Positions 16,636-21,712 of a DNA stretch of 21,712 bases are shown here, piece after piece (position 1 is the first letter of the stretch; each line of letters opens with the position of its first letter). This stretch comes from Corallochytrium limacisporum. Taxonomy: Eukaryota > Opisthokonta. A model generated the notes under the pieces. That model ran no database searches. It saw nothing but the letters and a program-made list of their open reading frames with translations, and was not told where the DNA came from. Both the position numbers and the translations under genes were made by a program. The DNA lies in the NCBI GenBank assembly GCA_002811645.1, contig PDIP01000136.1:26895-48606 (forward strand), read 5' to 3'.

Positions 16636-18801
16636 CCATGCCGGCGAGAGTACAGCCGACCTACCACTCCCGTATGGTGCCGAACACAGGGGGTTCACCG
16701 AAGCAACTGACACCCAGTAAACTGTCCACGAAACACGGTCAACCAATCGAATAAAGCGAAAAGTTCCATTGGGGCGGAACTCCTAGACAACAGAAGCCAA
16801 ACAGAAGGGGGAAGGTTGGAGGATTGAGCAGGCCTGGGCTTAAAGGGAACGGGGAAGCGGGTTCCAAATATGAACACGCGAAGTGCGCCCTAAAGCAGTG
16901 AATATATGGGACTGTGAAGGTGGGGAAGAGTCCGAGCCCCAAGCCCCAGAAAATAAAACATACTCCGGGCCGTACCCCGTAATAGGTTTGGATGCTTCTG
17001 TGGCCCACATGCGCAGTATGCGCCAACGGTGACATCGTCTGCATGCTAGGACAGGCCCACACCGGAGTAGCACAGAATAAGAGGATACAGATGGGGAAGC
17101 TGAGAACCCATGTCGACTGGGCTACAATCTCGTCAAGAATTTGCGAGTGAGAACAGTAGACCCGCCAACACCAGCCTAAGGTCCCCCTGGTTCATCGTCC
17201 CCCATGTCCCAATGGCAGCAATTTCCCTGCGTTCCCTTGTGTATACCCTCAATGACCATGGCGATACGCAAAGAGGAGCCCGCAAGCGCAGAAAAGAACG
17301 ATAGGAGACACGCAGAAGTAACACGACCAGAACAGGAATGAAATGATTGATGACGAAACCGAGAGGAGGCGCTAGACAGCAGACCTCAGCCCCTCGGTTT
17401 CTTTTCCAGAGAAATTGAATCAACGCATTCGGACATTCAGTCTCGCACATGAAGCGTATGAATATTTTGTGGCTCTGTCCAATGCTTTCCGAAGTAGAAG
17501 ATGGGCCGTCGCATAGGCCGGCGTTTATTGTCGGCAATCCTCTTTCATCCACCCACGCAGATACTAAAAGAAAATTCGAACACAGACGGGCGAATTAACA
17601 GATACTCCAACGACGGACACTGGAGAGCTGTGTTTAGTCAATACAGTCCATTTGGGCATCTAAAGCAAAGCGGTGCGTACCGACTTGTATTAATCATGGA
17701 AGACGCGCTTGCATTGCAAGTCTAAAGAACGGAGAACGGCGCACCATGTGCTTCTGAATATGCATTAGTAATGGAACGGATAATACTATCGTTGTGTACC
17801 GCATGTTTGGGGGTTCTACTATCGGGCCGTAAGACTGCAATGCCTTCTTCAAAGTTCAATAGCCAGTGCTATCTGTCCTATTTCTGTATACGTAGAGTAT
17901 TGAAATTGGCTCCAAACGAAAACATCCAGTGACAAGCAGGACTTATAACACGACAGGTGGCGCGCGCGCATTAATGCGGGAAGGCACCAGGCCTATGTAT
18001 GGAAAATGAGTCACAGTGTTGTCCGGTTCTGTTTCTTCGTTATCTAAATCAAGTAAGAAAATCCTGTTTTGAACGGCGCCCTAAACATTCTTGTTTGCCT
18101 TCCATAATATTGTTGTGATGGCCATTAGGTAGTGCAGGAGCTGCTTGTCATTGTTCACCTTTGTTCTCCGTGGGGTACACCATTGTTGCTATGACTGACA
18201 AGAATTTAGGTGTTTAAGCATATTAAACCATTCCAGCGGGGGCTGCCGTTCAGTCCTCCTCCGTTCGAGCCTTTCTCTTTTTGTTTTTTTTTTTCGCAGT
18301 TGGAATGGGGCCCCTTTGTTCGGAAGGCTCGTAATTGGTTGCGACTCGGACCCAGCACATTCATCCGGTTTCGCCTGTCCCCAGCTTCATGGGGCCGCTT
18401 TGGGACAGGTGCTGCGGTGCACTCCTCTTGATTGGATTCTAAAAGAGAGAACATTAGTGAGGAATAGAAGGTTTCTAATTTCCGAGGCCCTCGTAAGCTG
18501 TATACTCAGGCCCAAACTTAGAAAGTATAAACCGAGATAAAAGAGACGTATATCATCAGGGACGGTTAACGGTAAGGGTAATTGAACCTCGGCCCCCACT
18601 TATTTTCTCAGGACTCCGGGCGTCTCCCTACATATTGCCTGGCCTCCGAGTTTGACTTTTCGTCTCGGGGTAGCGAAGAGTAAAACACGGATCAGAGGCC
18701 GTCTATGCAGGCCAGCCCGCCCCTCCCCCTTTGCGCGCCTCAACTTTTTCAAAGCCACTGCGCCACTGCTTATTGCAGTAAGCATACAAGGGTTGGAATC
18801 T

Positions 18802-18981
18802 ATGGCCGTTGGTACCATATCTAGCAAACCCCATATGCCAAAGCTCCCCGACGCTGAAGTTGATGATGCAGATGAACCAGCGGTCTACGTCAATACGAGC
18901 GCTGAAAGCACTTGGCGTCAGGCAAATGATGCAGCAGGACATAAGGAAGAAAAAGAAAGGAAAGGAATGCGCTGCGGCTAA
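18802..18981 (+). CDS. hypothetical small protein, 59 aa
   Basis: The ATG (G at +4) opens a 59-codon frame with protein-like composition: acidic PDAEVDDADEP near 21-31, then VNTSAESTWRQANDAAGHK and a basic KEEKERKGMRCG end. No transmembrane segment or known motif is seen. An AATAAA lies at about 19087, roughly 105 bp after the stop, which would suit a polyadenylation signal. The frame continues upstream without an ATG, and a GTAAGC donor-like site at about 18778 leaves open that this is an exon of a larger gene. Not recognised. Confidence 0.4.
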   Translation: MAVGTISSKPHMPKLPDAEVDDADEPAVYVNTSAESTWRQANDAAGHKEEKERKGMRCG

Positions 18982-20105
18982 AAGATAATTGACCCAGAAG
19001 ATCTTTTGTATGCTCAAGGTACATTCTTGGGTTGACGAAGTGTGCAAGCTTGAGTGGAGGACTTACTTCCGCTGCTAAATGCCTGCAAATAAATTGGTCT
19101 CTCGTGTGGACGGACTCCAGGCGCCGTGGCGTATGCTTTTCGTTCCCAGCCCCAGGTTCTTCTTGCTAAACTCAGGGGACACACACCCCGACTGCGCCCT
19201 GGTTTTGTTCTCAGTTCACACACCCCTCCCGGCGCCCTGCCTTATTAACCGTACGTGTACCATATGTTCCATTCCTGTTATAGGTGCCAGGGCAGTCGGA
19301 AGGGAAGGTGGGAGGGGAGGGGGCCTCCACCACCCTCTGCTGACCCTTCCCCAATCCCACCCACTGCCCCCCGTGCAGCAGTGGTGGGGAGGGGGCGAAC
19401 AGGGGAGCAGGCCGGGTGAAATGGGGAGCCGGGGTAGGGGAAAGGGGAAACGTGCTCAGCGCGTCAGCCAACAAAAAAACATTCCGCACGAGGAAGCCTG
19501 AAAAAAAAATGAAAACCACGACCAAAAATCGTGTAAGTCCAGGGTTCCCCTCTCTTTCGCCACAGCAGGACAGGTGGTTTCTGAATGCGTGCGGTAGGAT
19601 TTGTTGAAGGACAAATGGAGTTGGAAGAAGACGAGCAAGGGGGAGCGAGGAACGGGAGGAGAGGGAGGGAGAGACTAATGAGGGCTCGGGGGAAAGGTGA
19701 GGGGGAAGGGGGCGAGAAATCCCCGGGAGTAGCACCGCGAGACGGGGCGGGGGAATGTGAAAATGAGCTCTCCGCGGTTCGAGGATAGGAAGAGGAGGGG
19801 GAGGAGGGGGACGGCTGATTGGGGAGAAGTGACGACGACGGATGACATGGTTGTAACCAATACACACATGCGTGTGCACTACCACGAGCAAACTCAGCTC
19901 GAGTTCGGCTTATCTGTGCGGCATTAATGCATTACTTGCGGAGGCACATATTGGGGTAATATCTGGGGAGGTATAAGTTGGGTCGATCCACGGAAGGTCT
20001 ACACGATTCACCAGTGTGCGTATACAAGCGACGGATCGGTCAAACAGTGTACACATCTTGGGAACCGCGAAATCTCTTCAATATATTTACACACAGACAC
20101 TAACC
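18982..20105. other. intergenic region with purine-rich tracts
   Basis: There is no convincing gene. About 19280-19400 alternates G-rich and C-rich blocks. From 19380 to 19820 the plus strand is strongly G/A-rich, like the regions upstream of other plus-strand genes here. Long minus-strand frames in it are proline-rich products of this skew and mostly lack an ATG. The last 150 bp become AT-richer before the small ORF at 20106. A GTAAGT at about 19531 is an isolated donor-like site. Confidence 0.5.
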
Positions 20106-20282
20106 ATGTATACAAACCACATGAACAGCATTTCTGAGGAACAGAGCGATATCCTGAAGCCTCTCCCTGGTTTTGGTGAACGTCAGCATCGCTGCGCTTC
20201 ACCGATGGAGAAGACCGCCACTTCTCTGGCACAGAGGAAGCTTATGGAGGCTCTGTACTCTAAGAAGACGCCTAGCGCATAG
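20106..20282 (+). CDS. hypothetical small protein, 58 aa
   Basis: An ATG with A at -3 (TAACCATG) opens a 58-codon frame. The protein is hydrophilic, with SEEQSDILKPLPGFGERQ, CASPMEK and a helix-prone SLAQRKLMEALYSKK near the C-terminus; no membrane segment. An AT-rich flank follows the stop (ATAATATAAATATATAG at about 20375), suitable as a 3' end. The G/A-rich region upstream resembles the leaders of the large plus-strand genes. The composition looks coding, but no family was recognised. Confidence 0.45.
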   Translation: MYTNHMNSISEEQSDILKPLPGFGERQHRCASPMEKTATSLAQRKLMEALYSKKTPSA

Positions 20283-20431
20283 GCAACAGGGGATCCTTGT
20301 ATCAATTACTCAAACATTGCCTTGCATAATTTTCCCATCATTTTATTCATAACATCATCCATCCGTACATGTAACATAATATAAATATATAGTAGCCAAA
20401 TCTTATCCTTGTCTTAGCTGATTCTTCGACC

Positions 20432-21099
20432 ATGTCTCTGTGAGGTTTGATTTTAATGACCATGCTATCGCCTGGATTCTGGGCAACAACTCAAGATCCA
20501 TTTTCTCGAACCATCTCATGGGATCAACCGTTGAGCTGAGACGCCTCCGGGGAGGATCCGCATCACTCTTGATCACAATAGCAGCGTTGCATCTTTATTC
20601 TTCAGTCTCTTACACAATGCTTCGGATGATGACCTAGAAGGTAGCAAGCCTGGTCTAGGTGGAAAACAGGATACCAGTCACCATCGTCAGGCACATCAAC
20701 ATCACATGAGCTATTTGTCCCGTACCGTGACTACAATGGAAGAGCTCGTGCGCCACCTGGACGAACGGGAGTCCATTTCCTCCCCATCCTTGTTTCGTCC
20801 TTCCCGTCACCCTTCGGCCTCTCGCTCTGCTCGAATCCCCCGGTATGTGTGATTGCATGCTCTACATGTTTGTCTACCATGTTTTTGATACGCTGTGTGC
20901 CCGGTTTCTCATGCTCACCAAGGATCCATCGCACAGATGCGCATCTATTGAGTGCCATGGCTTTAACGGTATTCAAAAGAGTGGTATGCGCTGCCCCACT
21001 GTAAGTCTCCACAGGAACACCCCAAGGAAAGTCTCTCTCTCCCCCCCCCCTGTTCTCCTCCCAAGGCGGGAGAACACTGCAGAAGATATTATCGGATAG
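20432..21099 (+). CDS. hypothetical spliced small gene, three exons, 109 aa
   Basis: Proposed exons are 20432-20439, 20606-20842 and 21015-21099. The joined length is 330 nt, in frame, ending in TAG. Intron 1 (20440-20605) runs GTGAGG to ATTCTTCAG. Intron 2 (20843-21014) runs from a consensus GTATGT to CTCCACAG, with a CTTTAAC branch-like site at about 20964. The phases match at both junctions. The protein is polar: an acidic start (ASDDDLEGS at 8-16), a His-rich patch (HHRQAHQHH at 28-36), a helix-prone RTVTTMEELVRHLDERE (42-58), a Ser/Arg/Pro-rich stretch and a LPRRENTAEDIIG end. The eight-base first exon is the least certain part. Without intron 1, the in-frame ATG at 20706 would give a shorter product. 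No family recognised. Exon 2 could also splice, in the same phase, to an exon starting at 21300. Confidence 0.5.
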
Positions 21100-21712
21100 C
21101 ACATTTCCGTACTAATTTCTATACGAGGAGAAACAATCATTGTGCTGACGAGGTGTGAGAAGATCCGTCCATGTGATTTTGTCCTGTGCTGAACACTTAT
21201 ACTAAATATATATGCAGTCTCTGCCAAAGGTGGGCACCACTGCCGAAGGGCCGAGCGATAAGATGTTTGGTGGGGTGTGATTGTAGGTCAAGATTGTAGG
21301 CAAACATTGAGAAGCCGTCTACGCAAAGGGAAGTTTTTTGTAAACTGCGGCACTGGTACGACTATTATCAAATCAGAGAAGGATGGTGTGCGGATCAGGC
21401 GGGTCACCTGTCCACAAGATGACCTGGGACTCGACCGGGTGGGCGGAATCTGCGGCTTCGGCCGAAGATGGTACCACCCTCTGTCTGGTATGTTAGGGTC
21501 AAAACTCCGAAAAACTTGACTCCCGAGGATCTTTTTTAATCTTGATTGTATAATAACTTATATTGATTCCATTCTATTTCATTATATTTTGCTCTTTTTA
21601 ACAATCATAAAAAAATATTTCAATAGCTGATTCAAACGAAGAGTCCCTGCTACTCTCAAAAAAGGACTATTTTGACTTTGGCTTGACATTGAACACATCG
21701 TAGTCGTACAAA
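21100..21712 (+). other. candidate exons at the right edge, gene model unresolved
   Basis: Several coding-like segments lie here. A start-like ATG at 21212 gives MQSLPKVGTTAEGPSDKMFGG before a stop, and just before it ATACTAAATATATATGCAG resembles a branch point plus acceptor. Between about 21300 and 21487 two plus frames stay open, one containing GKFFVNCGTGTTIIKSEKDG, the other HKMTWDSTGWAESAASAEDG. A consensus donor GTATGT at 21488 begins an AT-rich stretch ending TTTCAATAG at 21626. After it, DSNEESLLLSKKDYFDFG... runs to TAG at 21701-21703. The 21488-21626 intron (139 bp) joins the first frame in phase. Which exons belong together cannot be fixed from sequence alone. Confidence 0.35.

Larger units (their letters stand above)
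16054..18801. other. 2.7-kb region without a convincing gene
   Basis: The first 200 bp are the AT-rich 3' flank of the dioxygenase-like gene (a TATATATTTTGTC stretch near 16208), with a C12 run near 16128. A G/C palindrome lies at 16289-16311. The rest has mixed composition and short frames that mostly lack an ATG. An ATG-started 64-codon frame at 17110-17304 (plus) and an 82-codon frame at 18206-18454 (minus) could be coding, but nothing supports either. A polypyrimidine tract with TTTTTCGCAG at about 18268-18299 looks like a 3' splice site, but no matching exon pair was found. Non-coding RNA or spliced genes cannot be excluded. Confidence 0.5.

Noticed and set aside
17110-17304. 64-codon plus-strand ATG frame
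   Set aside because: Composition not distinctive, no motif, no 3'-end signal seen nearby; left unannotated.
18268-18299. Strong 3' splice-site look-alike (polypyrimidine tract then TTCGCAG)
   Set aside because: No upstream donor and exon could be paired in frame; the T-run alone may explain the resemblance.
19211-19891. 226-codon minus-strand proline/serine-rich frame
   Set aside because: Begins at a non-ATG codon and is a product of the pyrimidine-rich strand; no domain.

Overview
This is a nuclear eukaryotic window. It has large, mostly uninterrupted ORFs with eukaryotic domain architectures, Kozak-like starts, GT-AG introns in a small gene near the right edge, and AT-rich 3' ends. No rRNA, tRNA, CRISPR or transposon was recognised. 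Gene content (kinesin-5, an SHQ1 box H/ACA chaperone, a ROCK/MRCK/citron-like AGC kinase ending in a C1 domain, a talin-head-like FERM protein) points to a unicellular opisthokont or close amorphean relative with a compact, intron-poor genome. A kinase of this layout would fit an early-diverging fungus. A talin-type FERM module fits a holozoan, apusomonad or amoebozoan better. I do not name a species.

Layout: 1-1113 is 5' flanking DNA of a + strand gene (1114-4194) encoding a long disordered region followed by a linear F0-F1-F2-F3 FERM module without a talin rod. It converges (152 bp) with a - strand kinesin-5 gene (4347-7649). A 2-kb divergent intergenic region (7650-9688) separates kinesin-5 from a + strand AGC kinase (9689-12184). 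The kinase converges, with only 63 bp between stops, on - strand SHQ1 (12248-13864). A second divergent promoter region (13865-14514) leads to a + strand membrane-anchored phytanoyl-CoA-dioxygenase-like protein (14515-16053). From 16054 to the right edge gene density falls. This part holds two plausible small ORFs (18802-18981, 20106-20282), one small gene whose exons join in frame through canonical introns (20432-21099), and further unresolved exons at the edge.

Three proteins concern the cytoskeleton or cell division (FERM protein, kinesin-5, ROCK/citron-like kinase). SHQ1 is housekeeping (H/ACA RNP biogenesis). No operon logic applies; adjacency shows shared divergent or convergent control regions, not a pathway.

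Most notable: (i) a rodless talin-head protein with a roughly 550-residue phospho-motif-rich N-terminus; (ii) the kinase's linker carries five QT motifs resembling LC8 dynein-light-chain ligands just before a coiled coil, and its activation segment is unusual; (iii) the dioxygenase-like protein has HxN in place of HxD and lacks the expected 2-oxoglutarate Arg, suggesting a pseudoenzyme; (iv) both divergent intergenic regions switch from pyrimidine-rich to purine-rich, so the purine-rich strand matches the coding strand on each side; (v) several upstream ORFs, one overlapping the SHQ1 start in a better Kozak context.
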